From: Actinomycetota bacterium
GTDB taxonomy: Bacteria; Acidobacteriota; Blastocatellia; Chloracidobacteriales; Chloracidobacteriaceae
DNA: 7,911 nucleotides
Direction of reading: 5' to 3'
NCBI GenBank assembly: GCA_013298335.1
Contig: JAAFHI010000114.1
Span: 1-7,911, forward strand
Position 1 is the stretch's first letter, and each line of letters begins with the position of its first letter. Shown here one piece after another: positions 7,150-7,911 of the stretch. A program made the translations under genes and the position numbers. A model generated the notes under the pieces. The model worked only from the letters and a program-made list of their open reading frames with translations. It was not told the DNA's origin and did no database searches.

Positions 7150-7911
7150 CTATCTCCCGGTCGCGGGCCCCGGCGTCGGAAAATACAACTCGAAGGTCGC
7201 CCCCTGGCCCGGCGGCGAAACCACCCGCACATACCCGCGGTGCTTGGTGACGATGGCATGCACCAGCGCGAGCCCCAGACCGCTGCCGTTCTTCTTGGTG
7301 GTGAAATAGGGGTCGAAAATCCGGTCCAGCGCCTCGGGTGCAATCCCCCGGCCCGTATCGGACACGGCCAGCCTGATGTAGGTCCCCTGCTCCAGCGGGA
7401 TTCCGCTCTCCTCGCCGATTGAAACCGTCTCGCCGACGACCCGGATCTCGCCGCCGTCCGGCATCGCGTCGCAGGCATTGACCGCGAGATTCTGGAAAAC
7501 CTGCTCGATCTGGGTCGGGTCGGCGTGGACCAGCGGCAGGCCGTCCTCCGGGAACGAAAACGTCAGGGAAACGGCGCTGTCCTGGACGACGAACCCCATG
7601 GCGTCGGCCATCAGCGCCGGCAACCCGACCGTCTCGGCCAGCGGCTCGGTATCCTTGGCCAGCATCAGCAGTTGCGCGGCCAGCGATTTGGCCCGCTTTC
7701 CCGCCCGTTCGATGGCGTTGAGCCGATTCGACAACGTATCCGACTCAAAGCCGAATTGCGTCCGAAGCAGTTCGATGTTGCCGAGAATCGCCGCGAGCAG
7801 GTTGTTGAAATCGTGCGCGACGCCGCCCGCGAGCAGGTTCAGCCCTTCCAGTTTGGCAATCCGGATTCGCTCCCCCTCGAGCTGGCGCTGCGCGGTCACG
7901 TCGCGGATGAT
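7150..7911 (-). CDS. PAS-type sensor histidine kinase, C-terminal transmitter core, partial (5' end beyond window)
   Basis: The visible 253 residues begin mid-protein with IIRDVTAQRQ, the usual end of a PAS domain running into the dimerisation helix. A GTG at 7897-7899 in this stretch is a valine codon, not a convincing start. The transmitter is complete: H-box His33 in VAHDFNNLL, N-box Asn145 in QNLAVNACDAM, G1 box DTGRGI (Asp185), F-box IFDPYFTTK and G2 box GSGLGL (209-214). It ends about 35 residues later in YFPTPGPATGR. Unlike the downstream kinase there is no receiver after the ATPase. The core is clearly related to the other kinase in this window (shared HDFNNLL, QVFQNLAVNA, FDPYFTTK), so the two are paralogues. 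The sensor region and signal are outside the window. It is expected to autophosphorylate on His and pass the phosphate to a separate regulator. Confidence 0.92.
   Translation of the reverse strand: MIRDVTAQRQLEGERIRIAKLEGLNLLAGGVAHDFNNLLAAILGNIELLRTQFGFESDTLSNRLNAIERAGKRAKSLAAQLLMLAKDTEPLAETVGLPALMADAMGFVVQDSAVSLTFSFPEDGLPLVHADPTQIEQVFQNLAVNACDAMPDGGEIRVVGETVSIGEESGIPLEQGTYIRLAVSDTGRGIAPEALDRIFDPYFTTKKNGSGLGLALVHAIVTKHRGYVRVVSPPGQGATFELYFPTPGPATGR

Noticed and set aside
7897..7899. GTG as the start of the right-edge kinase
   Set aside because: The frame stays open to the window edge and the residues before it (IIRD) complete a typical PAS-end motif IIRDVTAQ, so this is an internal valine.

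Overview
The window is a GC-rich bacterial segment in which every supported gene lies on the minus strand, so it reads from high to low coordinates. Coding density is high. The longest gap is 133 bases, and I saw no tRNA, rRNA, CRISPR array, insertion sequence or phage gene. The source is probably a Gram-negative environmental bacterium with many signalling genes. Clear Shine-Dalgarno sequences are scarce in front of the starts. The phylum cannot be fixed from this sequence alone.

Reading in the direction of transcription, the right edge (7911 to 7150) holds the C-terminal kinase core of a PAS-type sensor histidine kinase cut by the window edge. After 133 bases comes a 397-residue protein (7016 to 5823) with a degenerate receiver-like domain and two PAS domains but no kinase. 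It overlaps by 50 bases, in another frame, a 1368-residue soluble hybrid histidine kinase (5872 to 1766). That kinase has a truncated PAS domain, six regularly spaced PAS_3-type units of 130-133 residues, one further PAS, a complete HisKA/HATPase core and an intact C-terminal receiver. The overlap looks like the scar of a deletion plus frame change that split one larger multi-PAS gene in two. About 70 residues of a PAS domain are missing exactly at the junction.

Downstream, after 36 bases, lies a 455-residue FAD-dependent oxidase of the DprE1 family. Sixteen bases further on is the start of a short-chain dehydrogenase/reductase of the DprE2 type, cut by the left edge. In actinobacteria this pair epimerises polyprenyl-phospho-ribose to polyprenyl-phospho-arabinose through a 2-keto intermediate, giving the arabinose donor for envelope glycans. 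The same two-step chemistry is the best guess here.

The points most worth a second look are the split sensor gene, the PAS array with a recently duplicated or homogenised unit, the pseudo-receiver, and the alanine in the DprE1 homologue where the mycobacterial enzyme has its drug-reactive cysteine. Same-strand spacing would allow co-transcription of the sensor and the sugar pair, but nothing in the sequence proves a functional link.
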